Below, piece by piece: positions 41,462 to 50,566 of a stretch of 64,000 nucleotides of DNA. The notes beneath the pieces are model-generated. The model searched no databases, was not told the origin of the DNA, and saw only the letters and a list, made by a program, of their open reading frames with translations. The position numbers and the translations under genes are program-made. Position 1 is the stretch's first letter; every line of letters begins with the position of its first letter. The DNA comes from VRUE01 sp963732225 (lineage in GTDB: Bacteria; Actinomycetota; Thermoleophilia; Solirubrobacterales; 70-9), in contig CAVSYR010000005.1 of NCBI GenBank assembly GCA_963732225.1, positions 682,001 through 746,000 of the forward strand, read 5' to 3'.

Positions 41462-41754
41462 TGAGCGAGATTTGCGTACTGGACTGGCACATCGCCCCCT
41501 TCCGGGCCGATCGCTGGCTTGACCTCTGGGAACCGGCGGCGGCGCGGATGCCCGCCTACGGAGCCAAGAGCTGGTCACTGACCCGCGCGGTCGACGACCC
41601 GCTCTCCTTCCGCCAATCCTCGCTCTGGGGGAGCCGCTCGGACTTCGAGCGCTACTGGTTCTCGGAGGAAATCGAGAAGGCACGAACCTCCTGCATCGAC
41701 CTCTACGACCTCCCGCTGCTGCCCAGCTGGCACACCCTGCTCGCCGCCGAGTAG
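41461..41754 (+). CDS. small alpha/beta-barrel-like protein coupled to ccr, unknown function
   Basis: 97 residues; the ATG overlaps the ccr stop by one base (TGATG). The order of strands and helices and the many Trp/Tyr residues (CVLDWHIAPFRADRWLDLWEPAAAR … WSLTRAVDDP) resemble dimeric ferredoxin-like barrels of the antibiotic-biosynthesis-monooxygenase type. No catalytic site is visible. Translational coupling suggests a role with Ccr, perhaps accessory. Confidence 0.65.
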   Translation: MSEICVLDWHIAPFRADRWLDLWEPAAARMPAYGAKSWSLTRAVDDPLSFRQSSLWGSRSDFERYWFSEEIEKARTSCIDLYDLPLLPSWHTLLAAE

Positions 41755-41757
41755 CGG

Positions 41758-44460
41758 CTAGCGCTTCGCCGGCTTGCGCTTCGGCAACACCTTCCAGCTG
41801 AACTTCGCCGGGGTCGGGTCCTCGAGCACACCGCTCACGGCCCGGACCTCGAAGCTGTGCTTTCCGGGATCCAGCCTCCGGTAGCTCTTCGGCGAGCGAC
41901 AGGCGGCGGCGTGGCCGCCATCGAGCCGACAGATGAAAGTCGACCCACCGGCCCGTGAGCCGAATGCGAAGCGAGCAACCGAGCTACGGGTCTGCTTTGG
42001 CGGATGCCCCTTCAACAGAGTCGTCGGTGAGTGGGCCCCACCTTCGCCGCCCCCTCCCCCATTGCCGCCGCCGTTGTTGCCCGTGTCCGTTACCGCGGGG
42101 ACCTCGGTGTAAGAAGCGGTGAATTTGGTTTGGCCTGAGCCGACCGGGATCGGGTGGGAGCGGTTGCCGCCGTCGGACCAGCCGGCGAAGGCGTAGGCCC
42201 GGCCCGCAACCGTCGCGGTAGCGGGTGCCGAGAGCAGGATTTCGGAACCGTAGATCTCGGGCACCGTGAAGGGCGAGACCGCTTTCGTCGACCCGGCCAG
42301 CAGTTCGATGCCGGATGGATCCGAGGCAAGCGAGAGGTCAACAGTGCGCGGGTCGAGGTTGAGGGTGGCGACCCCCGAGAGCCCGCGTTCGTCGGAGGCG
42401 CGGAGGATCACCTCGATGTAGGAGGGGTAGTCGTGCTGCGGCGCGACGAATTCCGGCGCTCGGATCCCGGCGAAGGTCTGCAGCGGATGGACGTGGCAGG
42501 CTTCCGGATGCGTCGGATCGGGGCAATGCGCCAAGCGCGTAATCCAGTAGTAGGGCCGCGGCGAGGTGATTGGATCTCCGTTGGATTCGGTCGCTTCCGC
42601 GTAGAGGTTGATTTTGTCGCCGACTTTCCATTCGTAGGAGGCAGACGGTTCGGTGATCGTCACCTCCGGCGGCTCGTCTCCCGGGTAGACGGTGATCCGG
42701 GCGACGCTGGTGAAACCTTCGTCGTCTTTGACGCGCACCGATACCACGCGGTTCGGGCTTTCGTGGTTCGCTTCCCGGTCTGACTGTTCGGCTTCGGTGT
42801 AGACGACGGTCTTGGCCTTGGCACTACCGCTCGTCTCGTACGAGCCGTCTTCGTCGAGGTCCCATTCGTAAGTCAGGGGATGACCCTCGGGATCGGTCGA
42901 GGCGCTCGCGTCGAGGGTCGTTTCGAAGTCGCTGGAGACGTATTGGCCGTAAGGCGGATCGGCTTTCAGGTCCGCGGTGGGCGCTTTCGGCCGATAGGCA
43001 ATGCGATGGATCTCACCGTCGCCGAGGCCTTCTTCGCTGAAGAGGTCGGCGTAGTAGAGGTAGCCATCCGGTCCTTCGGCAATCTTCACACCGGGATAGA
43101 TCTTGCCCTCGCGCAGGAAGCGGGTGGTGGTCGACGGATCGGGCTCGCCGTTTTCGCCGGCCAGCATCACCCAGATACAGCCGCGAACCGCATCGGCGAA
43201 GAAAAGTGCTCCTTTGTATTTGGGGGGCAGCTGGTTGCCTTCATAGAACGAGATGCCGCTGATCGCCGAGCCCGATTCAAACGGGCATTCGTCGTCCGGG
43301 ACCACCGACTGGGCGTGGCTATAGCTGAAGAACGGCAGCGAGGTTGAGTTCGGTTCACCCGCGTAGAGCGCGTTACAGGCGTTGAGGCCCAATTCCTTGA
43401 ACTGGAACTGGCGTTCGAGTCCCTCGAAGCAGGGCCAGCCCGAGTTGAAGAGCGTGCTCGGCGGCGCCGGGAAGCGATCGATCTCCTCAATCTCGGAAGA
43501 GCCGACGTTGCCGGTGTAGATCTGTCCGGACTGCGGATCGAGGGTGAAGCGAAAGGGATTGCGAAAGCCCTTAGCGATCGTCCGTTGAGTGTTTTCGTCG
43601 GCGCTCATTCCCAGCGGATTGCCGGGAACTGCAGCGCCGGTGTCGGGATTGACCCGCAGGATCGCGCCGTTGAGGAGTTTCAGGTTCTGCGAGCGCAGCG
43701 CCCCTCCCTGCGCTTCGGGGTTTGCGACACCGGGGCTGACTTCGGGTGACACCCCGATGGGAGTAGGTGGATCCCCACAGGGATTGGGCGGCGTGCCGAG
43801 CTGGCCATAGTCGGGGATCGATTCGTAGGAAGCGCCGTCGCCACCGCTGACGTAGAGCGCACCTTCGGGGCCGAACTGGAGCTCGCCGATCGAGTGCGAG
43901 CTGAACTGCTGGCACCAGCCCCCGAGCAGTTCTTCCTCCTTCGGAAGGCCGCCTTCTTCAACCGCGTGGTTGGGGTTGACGGAGCTTTCGGTGAGACGAA
44001 CCAGGCGGCCGCTGACCAGGCAAGAGGCGCTGCTGTTCTGGCTCGGGCAGCCCGGGTCGCCACTTACCCCCGGGGTGCCGTATTCGGGTTTGCTCGGATC
44101 CCAGCTTTTGCCGAGCACGTGATCCCAGGTATAGAGCGCGTAAACGTAGGGTCGACCTTTGTCGAATTTTGGATCTAGAGCGAGCCCCAGCAGACCGCGG
44201 TCACCGTTGTCGTAGACGTCACCACGCAGGTCGGCGAAGACTTTGGGTTTCGTGTCTTCCAGGTTTTTGAAGACGAGGATCTTGCCCGGCTTCTCAGCGA
44301 CAAAGACCCTGCCGTCGGGGGCGAAGCGGAAGTTGGTCGGCTGTTCGAGGCCGGAGAAGACGACTTCGTCCTGGAAGCCGGGTGGCAACGCCGGATCGGC
44401 CGCCGCGCTCGCGGCAAGGAGCAGGAGGCCGAGACAGGCGACCGCGAAGGCACGGATCAA
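41758..44460 (-). CDS. secreted PQQ-type sugar dehydrogenase-like beta-propeller with PKD domain (copy 2)
   Basis: 900 residues from TTG 44460, which overlaps the stop of the upstream paralogue (TTGA). Signal peptide to about residue 22. Then come the GSDH-like propeller (FQDEVVFSGLEQPTNFRFAPDGRVFVAEK … LLGLALDPKF … SSHSIGELQFGPEGALYVSGGDG … NPFRFTLDPQSGQIYTGNVG), a PKD domain (ADLKADPPYGQYVS … YEWDLDEDGSYE) and beta-sandwich domains. A basic tail ends the protein. It probably oxidises extracellular sugars or aldoses; the PQQ-binding His/Arg set cannot be confirmed by eye. Confidence 0.85.
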   Translation of the reverse strand: MIRAFAVACLGLLLLAASAAADPALPPGFQDEVVFSGLEQPTNFRFAPDGRVFVAEKPGKILVFKNLEDTKPKVFADLRGDVYDNGDRGLLGLALDPKFDKGRPYVYALYTWDHVLGKSWDPSKPEYGTPGVSGDPGCPSQNSSASCLVSGRLVRLTESSVNPNHAVEEGGLPKEEELLGGWCQQFSSHSIGELQFGPEGALYVSGGDGASYESIPDYGQLGTPPNPCGDPPTPIGVSPEVSPGVANPEAQGGALRSQNLKLLNGAILRVNPDTGAAVPGNPLGMSADENTQRTIAKGFRNPFRFTLDPQSGQIYTGNVGSSEIEEIDRFPAPPSTLFNSGWPCFEGLERQFQFKELGLNACNALYAGEPNSTSLPFFSYSHAQSVVPDDECPFESGSAISGISFYEGNQLPPKYKGALFFADAVRGCIWVMLAGENGEPDPSTTTRFLREGKIYPGVKIAEGPDGYLYYADLFSEEGLGDGEIHRIAYRPKAPTADLKADPPYGQYVSSDFETTLDASASTDPEGHPLTYEWDLDEDGSYETSGSAKAKTVVYTEAEQSDREANHESPNRVVSVRVKDDEGFTSVARITVYPGDEPPEVTITEPSASYEWKVGDKINLYAEATESNGDPITSPRPYYWITRLAHCPDPTHPEACHVHPLQTFAGIRAPEFVAPQHDYPSYIEVILRASDERGLSGVATLNLDPRTVDLSLASDPSGIELLAGSTKAVSPFTVPEIYGSEILLSAPATATVAGRAYAFAGWSDGGNRSHPIPVGSGQTKFTASYTEVPAVTDTGNNGGGNGGGGGEGGAHSPTTLLKGHPPKQTRSSVARFAFGSRAGGSTFICRLDGGHAAACRSPKSYRRLDPGKHSFEVRAVSGVLEDPTPAKFSWKVLPKRKPAKR

Positions 44461-47075
44461 GCGACGACCCGCCAGCTGTAGGTCAGCGGTTTGCCGATCG
44501 GCGCTCCGCCGGCGTCGAGGGCGATCACTTTGAAGGTATGTCGGCCAAGGCTTATGTGCATGTAACTCCGCGGAGATCGGCATGGTGCGAAATGCCCGTC
44601 ATCGATCTTGCAGCGAAAGCGGGCTCCGGCCAGCGATGTGGAGAAGACGAAGGTCGCCGTCGTGCCCTGACTGCGCTTGCGCGGATGCTTGTCGATGCGA
44701 ATCTTCGGCCGAATCCCTCCCGTCCCTTTCCCCGGCGGGAACGAACCAGGACCGGCAAGTCCCTGCAGCGACTGCGGTCCTTCTTCCCGACCGGGGATCG
44801 CGTAGACGGCTTCGTAGCGAGTCGAACCGGCAGGCACCGCTTCATGGACGCGGGCGCCGCCGTCAGACCACCGCTTCCACTCGTAGGCAACCCCGCCGAC
44901 GTCGACGCCAGCCGGGGCCGAGAGCGCCACCTTGCTGCCGGCGATCACCGGCAGCACGAAAGGCGCCGGCTGCGAGAGCAGGCCGGCCCCGAGAGTGATG
45001 CCGGCCGGATTCGAGACGATTTCGAGGCTGGCGATCCGCGGTTCGATTTCGACGCTGCTGCGGGCCGAGAGGCCGCGTGAGTCAACCGCGGTCAGGGCCA
45101 GTTCGATGTGGGACGGGAGATCGTGCTCGGGGGCGAGGAAGCTGCCGGCGGCGACCGAGGGAAATGCCTGCAGCGGGTGCGCGTGGCATGCCTGGGGGCA
45201 GTGATAGAGACGGCTGACCCAATCGAGGCTGGTGGCCGGCAGGTCCCCGTCCTCGGCATCTTCGGCGGAGCCTTCGAACTCGATCGGCTGGCCGACGCTC
45301 CATTCCAGCGTCGGCACCGGACTGGCGATCGTCGGTTTGGGCGGCGTGTCGCCGGGATAGACCGTCACCCGGGCGACACTCGAGGCTCCGCTGGGATCGA
45401 CGACGCGGACCGCGACCGTGTGATTTTCGTCGTCGTTGAAAGTCTCGGTCGCAGCGCTATCGGCAGTCGGGGCGTCTTCGTAGATCCCATCCCCGTTCAG
45501 ATCCCATTCGTATTCGAGGGGATCGCCGTCGGCGTCGCTGGAGGCGCCGGCATCGAAGGTCGCTTCCAGGTGTTCCGGGCCCCACTGATGGTCGACGCTC
45601 AGGCGCGCGACCGGCGGCTTGTTGCCGGAGAAGTAGCTGATCCGGTGGATCGCTCCCGGTTCGAATTCGTTGCCTTCTTTTTCGGTGAAGAGGCTGGAGT
45701 AATAGAGGTTCCCATCGGGACCAACCTCGAGGTCGACCCCGGAGTAGGGCTCCGAGTGGGTCATGAAGGTGGTCACGGTCGAGGGATCGGGACGCCCGTC
45801 GCCGCCGGGAAACATCGCGTAGATACAGCCCCGCACCGAGTCACTGAAGAACATCGCGCCCTGATAGGAGGGCGGAAACGGGCCTTCGCCGTAAAAGGCG
45901 AAACCGGAGACCGCCGAGCCCCTGAAATCGAGACAGGGATCGCCGGCGGTGAGACCCTCGCGGTGGCGGTAGTAAAAGAAGGGCGATGAAGCGCCATCGG
46001 GGTTGGCGTAGAGGCTTTCGCAGAGCCCCAGGTGAGCTCCTTCGTAATTGAGCTGGCGTTCCGGACCTTCGTAGCAGGGCCAGCCGGAGTTGTAGGGAGC
46101 TTCAGCAGAAGGGTTGAAGCGGTCGATCTCCTCAAAATCGTTCCAGCCAACGTTGCCGACGTAGACCTCGTGCGTCGCCGGGTCGATGACGAAGCGGAAC
46201 GGATTGCGCAGGCCGAAGGCGACGATCCGCCGCGCGTTGGCGTCGGGGCTCGAAGCGAACGGATTGCCTGGCCAACCTTCGCCCGTTTCAGGGTCGATCC
46301 GGATCACGGCGCCATTGAGACCGGTCGGGTCGGCCGGCGTGCGCACGTCTTGAGCCCGCAGCGCCCCGCCTTCGTCGGGCGGGTCGCCGCAGGGATTTTC
46401 GGGGTCGCCGAGCTGGCCGTGGTCGACGTGACTGAAGCTCGCCCCATCGCCACCGCTGGCGAAGAGCGCGCCTTCGGGTCCGAACTGCAGGTCGCCGATC
46501 GAGTGCGATGAGAACTGCTGGCACCAGCCCTCGACCAGCGGATGTTCCAGCGGCGTCAGCGCCCCGCCGGCGGCATGATCGCCTTCCGCGGTCAGCCGCA
46601 CCAGCCGGCCGCTGACCACGCAGGCGTCAGATTCGCGGGGTTCGGGGCAGGGATCACCCGAGGTACCGGCGCTGCCCCACTTCGGCGGCGGTGCGGGGTC
46701 GCCAAGGATGTGATCGTAGGTGTAGAGGACGTAGACGTATGGCTTTGTCGGGAAGCTCGGGTCGAGGGCAAGGCCGAGAATCCCGCGATCACCGGTGTCG
46801 TAGACCTTGCTGCGCATGTCGGCAAAGAGCTGCGGCGTTTCGTCTTCGATGTCGTCGTAGACAAGGATCTTTCCCGTCTTCTCGGCGACGAAGATGCGCC
46901 CATCGGGGGCAAAACGGAAGTTGCTCGGTTCTTCGAGGCCGGTGACCACCGGTTCGTCCTGAAAGCCGGCCGCTTCCATCTGCGCCCCCCGCGCCGCGGC
47001 CGGGCCGATGGCGATCAGACAAACACTCGCAACGATCAAGCTGGCGGTCTTCCGCACGGAGGCCGCTACGCTCAC
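44457..47075 (-). CDS. secreted PQQ-type sugar dehydrogenase-like beta-propeller with PKD domain (copy 1)
   Basis: 872 residues from GTG 47075, which overlaps the clpS stop (GTGA); GTG 47057 is an alternative. The domain order is the same as in the downstream copy: signal peptide, propeller (GLEEPSNFRFAPDGRIFVAEKTG, GILGLALDPSFP, NPFRFVIDPATHEVYVGNVG), PKD (ARLSVDHQWGPEHLEATFDAGAS) and Ig-like domains. A segment YHCPQACHAHPLQ recurs in the paralogue and may be a disulphide. The two genes look like a tandem duplication that has diverged. Confidence 0.85.
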   Translation of the reverse strand: MSVAASVRKTASLIVASVCLIAIGPAAARGAQMEAAGFQDEPVVTGLEEPSNFRFAPDGRIFVAEKTGKILVYDDIEDETPQLFADMRSKVYDTGDRGILGLALDPSFPTKPYVYVLYTYDHILGDPAPPPKWGSAGTSGDPCPEPRESDACVVSGRLVRLTAEGDHAAGGALTPLEHPLVEGWCQQFSSHSIGDLQFGPEGALFASGGDGASFSHVDHGQLGDPENPCGDPPDEGGALRAQDVRTPADPTGLNGAVIRIDPETGEGWPGNPFASSPDANARRIVAFGLRNPFRFVIDPATHEVYVGNVGWNDFEEIDRFNPSAEAPYNSGWPCYEGPERQLNYEGAHLGLCESLYANPDGASSPFFYYRHREGLTAGDPCLDFRGSAVSGFAFYGEGPFPPSYQGAMFFSDSVRGCIYAMFPGGDGRPDPSTVTTFMTHSEPYSGVDLEVGPDGNLYYSSLFTEKEGNEFEPGAIHRISYFSGNKPPVARLSVDHQWGPEHLEATFDAGASSDADGDPLEYEWDLNGDGIYEDAPTADSAATETFNDDENHTVAVRVVDPSGASSVARVTVYPGDTPPKPTIASPVPTLEWSVGQPIEFEGSAEDAEDGDLPATSLDWVSRLYHCPQACHAHPLQAFPSVAAGSFLAPEHDLPSHIELALTAVDSRGLSARSSVEIEPRIASLEIVSNPAGITLGAGLLSQPAPFVLPVIAGSKVALSAPAGVDVGGVAYEWKRWSDGGARVHEAVPAGSTRYEAVYAIPGREEGPQSLQGLAGPGSFPPGKGTGGIRPKIRIDKHPRKRSQGTTATFVFSTSLAGARFRCKIDDGHFAPCRSPRSYMHISLGRHTFKVIALDAGGAPIGKPLTYSWRVVA

Positions 47076-47368
47076 GAGCGCTCGAGCGGCGCCATCGTCA
47101 GGCCGGCCGCCTCGAGTTGCTCCCAGTAGTGCTCGGCGAGCTCGCGCGGGCCCGACCAGACGATCGCCTGGCCGCTGTTGTGGATGCTGTCGGCGAGTTG
47201 GTGGCCACGCTCCAGCGAGACTCCCGGCAGCACGCGCGCCAGGGTCTGGGCGACGTGATCGAAGGTGTTGTGGTTGTCGTTGCGGACGATTACCCGCCAC
47301 TCACCGCCCAGATCCGAGCCGGGGCCCCCGCTGCGCGGCTTCTCCACCGTCGTGGTCGACATCGCCAC
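47072..47368 (-). CDS. clpS: ClpS adaptor of the ClpAP/ClpCP protease
   Basis: 98 residues. WRVIVRNDNHNTFDHVAQTLARVLPG matches the ClpS N-degron pocket (Asn-Asp and Thr-Phe). GHQLADSIHNSGQAIVWSGPRELAEHYWEQLEAAGL matches the second half, with the conserved His. It delivers N-end-rule substrates to the Clp unfoldase. No clpA/C gene is adjacent; instead it is translationally coupled to the two secreted dehydrogenase genes, an unusual pairing. Confidence 0.9.
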   Translation of the reverse strand: MAMSTTTVEKPRSGGPGSDLGGEWRVIVRNDNHNTFDHVAQTLARVLPGVSLERGHQLADSIHNSGQAIVWSGPRELAEHYWEQLEAAGLTMAPLERS

Positions 47369-47443
47369 GCATTATGCGGAAGTTCTGCTCAACCACGACT
47401 TTCCTGGCCGGCTTCGAATTTCTGTCTATCTATAAGTTCACTT

Positions 47444-47460
47444 AACTACTCAAAATAGTT
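47444..47460. promoter_or_regulatory. inverted repeat in the clpS / winged-helix divergent promoter region
   Basis: AACTA and TAGTT arms separated by 7 bp, in a markedly AT-rich stretch (about 47420-47465) that contrasts with the surrounding DNA. It lies 48 bp ahead of the winged-helix gene and may be its own operator. Confidence 0.35.
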
Positions 47461-47507
47461 ATGCTGAATCCGAGAGCATCGCAAACCACTCGGGAGGCTG
47501 GATCGCG

Positions 47508-47771
47508 ATGGCGTCGAATCTTCACTCGCTTGACCCGCGCTTAGCGAAGGCGCTTTCCAACGACGTGCGCGCACGCGCCCTCGAGCTGCTCGCCGAAGGG
47601 GCGAAGAGCCCGAAGTTGATCGCCGCGGAGTTGGGGCTCGACCTGCGCAGCGTCGCCTACCACGTGCGGGTGCTGAAGAAACTCGGCTGCATCGAGCTGA
47701 TCGAGACGCTGCCCCGGCGCGGGGCAGTCGAGCACGTCTACCGCGCCGCGGACTGGGTGCTGAAGGACTAG
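47508..47771 (+). CDS. ArsR-like winged-helix regulator
   Basis: 87 residues with GGGAGG upstream. LSNDVRARALELLAEGAKSPKLIAAELGLDLRSVAYHVRVLKKLGCIELIE is a winged helix of the ArsR type. No Cys/His metal site is present, so the signal is unknown. Its last 4 bp overlap the convergent gene's stop. An inverted repeat upstream may be its operator. Confidence 0.82.
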   Translation: MASNLHSLDPRLAKALSNDVRARALELLAEGAKSPKLIAAELGLDLRSVAYHVRVLKKLGCIELIETLPRRGAVEHVYRAADWVLKD

Positions 47772-48469
47772 AAAGGGCTGGGGACGCGGATGACCACGTC
47801 GTCGACGGTGGCCCCCGCCCCCTTGGCGACCTTGGCCGAGCCGAGCGAGAAGCCGGAGGCGCGCCCGCTCAGTTCACCGGCGCCGGGGTCATTGGCTTCG
47901 GCGACGAGCTGCCCCCCGACGTAAGCGAGCAGCTGACAGCTCCCCTTTTCTTCGCCAGAGGTGATGTTGAAGGCGCGCAGTCGTAGCTGGTTCGGTTTTT
48001 CCGCACCAACAACGCCCGCAACTTCCTTCTCGATATCGAGGTATTCGATCGTGCCGTCGGCACGCACCTTGCGAATCTGCGCCTTGTCCTGCAGCGGGTA
48101 GACGGCAAGCTGGTAGCGCGCGCCGCCGCCCGCGCGCAGATCGAGCGCCAAGTACATCGAGCGCTGCACGGATTTCGCCACCTGCGGCTTGCTGAGCAGG
48201 CGCATCGTCGCGCCGATCTCGAGGTCGCGACCGAGCACCGGGGTGCGGTAGGAGCACTCCTTGGTCGCTTTGCCGATGGTGATGCTGAAGGCGCCTTCGC
48301 TGCCGCCGCGGGCGCAGCGCTCGCCGGAGAGCTTGAAGATCTGGGCCAGCTGGCCCTTGTTCTCCATCGGGTTGCGGTAAATGCCGATCAGGGCCGCCCC
48401 AGCGCCCGAGGCGAAGGCCAGCATTCCGGCAACCAGCAGGGCAAAAATGGCTGTGCGCAGCACTCTCAC
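47768..48469 (-). CDS. secreted protein, possibly LamG/concanavalin-like, unknown function
   Basis: About 233 residues from GTG 48469; longer in-frame starts run into the ecm promoter and gene. Signal peptide to about 28 (…FASGAGA). The rest is beta-rich with two internal Cys (GERCARGG, TKECSYR) and a third in GSCQLLAYV. It ends in ATVDDVVIRV, a phrase typical of LamG-like sandwich domains. No active site is visible. Confidence 0.65.
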   Translation of the reverse strand: MRVLRTAIFALLVAGMLAFASGAGAALIGIYRNPMENKGQLAQIFKLSGERCARGGSEGAFSITIGKATKECSYRTPVLGRDLEIGATMRLLSKPQVAKSVQRSMYLALDLRAGGGARYQLAVYPLQDKAQIRKVRADGTIEYLDIEKEVAGVVGAEKPNQLRLRAFNITSGEEKGSCQLLAYVGGQLVAEANDPGAGELSGRASGFSLGSAKVAKGAGATVDDVVIRVPSPF

Positions 48470-48530
48470 GGTTCGCAGCCTAAACACAGCCTGAGCGGAA
48501 CGATGCGGCCCAGGAGCCGGTGAACGGCGT

Positions 48531-48554
48531 ATTTCGGCCGCGGCCAAATAAGAT
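48531..48554 (+). promoter_or_regulatory. palindrome-containing promoter region of the ethylmalonyl-CoA mutase gene
   Basis: A near-perfect palindrome (48531-48549) centred on GGCCGCGGCC with AT-rich flanks lies directly before TAAGAT (48549-48554), a plausible -10. A TTGGAG ribosome site and the GTG start at 48561 follow. The arrangement would suit a repressor or activator of the pathway. Confidence 0.35.
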
Positions 48555-48560
48555 TGGAGC

Positions 48561-50555
48561 GTGAGCGAGCACCGCCTTCCCGAGCGCGACCGCCCCTGGG
48601 TGATGCGCACCTACGCTGGGCACTCCGATGCCAAGCGTTCCAACGAGCTCTACCGGGGCAACCTGGCCAAGGGCCAGACCGGGCTCTCGGTCGCCTTCGA
48701 CCTGCCGACGCAGACCGGCTATGACCCCGACCACGTCCTCGCCCGCGGCGAGGTCGGCAAGGTCGGCGTCTCGGTCGCCCACAAGGGCGACATGCACCAG
48801 CTCTTCGACGGCATCCCGCTCGACGAGATGAACACCTCGATGACGATCAACGCCACCGCGGCCTGGCTGCTCGGCCTCTACATCACCGTCGCCGAGGAGA
48901 ACGGGGTCGAGCGCGCGGCGCTGAAGGGCACGACCCAGAACGACATCATCAAGGAGTACCTCTCGCGCGGCACCTACGCCTTCCCGCCCGAGCCCTCGAT
49001 GCGGCTGATCGCCGACATGGTCGCCTTCACCGTCAACGAGGTGCCGAGCTGGAACCCGACCAACATCTGCAGCTACCACCTGCAGGAGGCCGGGGCGACG
49101 CCGGTGCAGGAGATCGCCTACGCGCTCTCGACCGGGATCGCCGTGCTCGATGAGGTCAAGGCGCGCGGCCAGGTCGCCGACGAGGACTTCCCCAAGGTCT
49201 TCGGCCGCATCTCCTTCTTCGTCAACGCCGGCATCCGCCTGATCGAGGAGATCGGCAAGCTGCGGGCGATGGGCCGGCTCTGGAACGAGATCGGCCGCGA
49301 GCGCTACGGCGTCACCGACGAGAAGATGCTGCGCTTCCGCTACGGCGTCCAGGTCAACAGCCTCGGCCTGACCGAGGCCCAGCCGGAGAACAACATCCAG
49401 CGCATCGTGCTCGAGGCGCTGGCGGTGACGCTCAGCCGCGACGCCCGCGCCCGCGCCCTGCAGCTGCCGGCCTGGAACGAGGCGATGGGCCTGCCCCGCC
49501 CCTGGGACCAGCAGTGGAGCCTGCGCATCCAGCAGGTCCTGGCCAACGAGACCGACCTGCTCGAGTACCCCGACATCTTCGAGGGCTCGGTGGTGATGGA
49601 CGGCCTGGTCGACGAGCTGGCTGAGGGCGCCCGCGCCGAGATGGCCGTGGTCGAGGAGCACGGTGGCGCCGTCGCCGCCGTCCCCTACATGAAGGCCCGC
49701 CTGGTCGAGTCCCACCGCGAGCGGGTGGCGCGAATCGAGGCCGGCGAGCAGAAGGTGGTCGGCCAGAACAGCTTCACCGAGAGCGAGGACTCGCCGCTGA
49801 CGGCGGGCGCCGACGGCGGGATCCTCACCCCGGACCCCGAGGTCGAGCGCGAGCGGGTCGAGGCGCTGGAGGCCTGGAAGGCCGAGCGCGACGAGGACGC
49901 CGTACAAGCCGCGCTGAAGGAGCTCGGCAGCGTCGCCGCCGACGACGGCCAGAACATCATGCCGGCGACGATCGCCGCCGCCAAGGCTGGCGCGACCACC
50001 GGCGAGTGGGCCGAAGTCCTGCGCGAGGCGTTCGGCGCCTACCGCGGCCCGACCGGCGTCAGCGGCGCCGCCCCGGCCGCCGATCGCGAGCAGCTGGAGG
50101 CGATCCGTGCACGGGTCGACGAGGTCTCCGAGCAGATCGGCCACCGGATCAAGATCCTGGTCGGCAAGCCCGGCCTCGACGGCCACTCCAACGGCTCCGA
50201 GCAGATCGCCCTGCGCGCCCGCGACGCCGGCATGGAGGTCATCTACCAAGGCATTCGACTCACTCCCGAGGAGATCGCCGAGTCCGCTCTGCAGGAGGAC
50301 GTCGACGTGATCGGCCTCTCAATCCTCTCCGGCTCCCACCTCGAGCTCGTGCCCGAGGTGGTGCGCCGCCTGCGCGACGAGCAGGTCGACGCGCCCGTGG
50401 TCGCCGGCGGGATCATCCCCCCCGCCGACGCCAAGCGCCTGCGCGAGGCCGGGGTCGACGGCGTCTACACGCCCAAGGACTTCGACATCAACAAGATCAT
50501 GGGCGAGATCGTCGATCTCGTCGCCAAACGCGCCGGCTCGCCCGCCGCGGCCTGA
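48561..50555 (+). CDS. ecm: ethylmalonyl-CoA mutase (B12-dependent, MeaA type)
   Basis: 664 residues in one chain, the Ecm/MeaA length. The N-terminal acyl-CoA mutase barrel includes RPWVMRTYAGHSDAKRSNELY and NLAKGQTGLSVAFDLPTQ. The C-terminal cobalamin domain has the B12 motif GKPGLDGHSNGSEQIA (His lower ligand at about 541) and GLSILSGSHLELVPEV. The single-chain fusion and sequence separate it from heterodimeric methylmalonyl-CoA mutase. It converts ethylmalonyl-CoA to methylsuccinyl-CoA. Confidence 0.93.
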   Translation: MSEHRLPERDRPWVMRTYAGHSDAKRSNELYRGNLAKGQTGLSVAFDLPTQTGYDPDHVLARGEVGKVGVSVAHKGDMHQLFDGIPLDEMNTSMTINATAAWLLGLYITVAEENGVERAALKGTTQNDIIKEYLSRGTYAFPPEPSMRLIADMVAFTVNEVPSWNPTNICSYHLQEAGATPVQEIAYALSTGIAVLDEVKARGQVADEDFPKVFGRISFFVNAGIRLIEEIGKLRAMGRLWNEIGRERYGVTDEKMLRFRYGVQVNSLGLTEAQPENNIQRIVLEALAVTLSRDARARALQLPAWNEAMGLPRPWDQQWSLRIQQVLANETDLLEYPDIFEGSVVMDGLVDELAEGARAEMAVVEEHGGAVAAVPYMKARLVESHRERVARIEAGEQKVVGQNSFTESEDSPLTAGADGGILTPDPEVERERVEALEAWKAERDEDAVQAALKELGSVAADDGQNIMPATIAAAKAGATTGEWAEVLREAFGAYRGPTGVSGAAPAADREQLEAIRARVDEVSEQIGHRIKILVGKPGLDGHSNGSEQIALRARDAGMEVIYQGIRLTPEEIAESALQEDVDVIGLSILSGSHLELVPEVVRRLRDEQVDAPVVAGGIIPPADAKRLREAGVDGVYTPKDFDINKIMGEIVDLVAKRAGSPAAA

Positions 50556-50566
50556 GCCGCGCGGCC

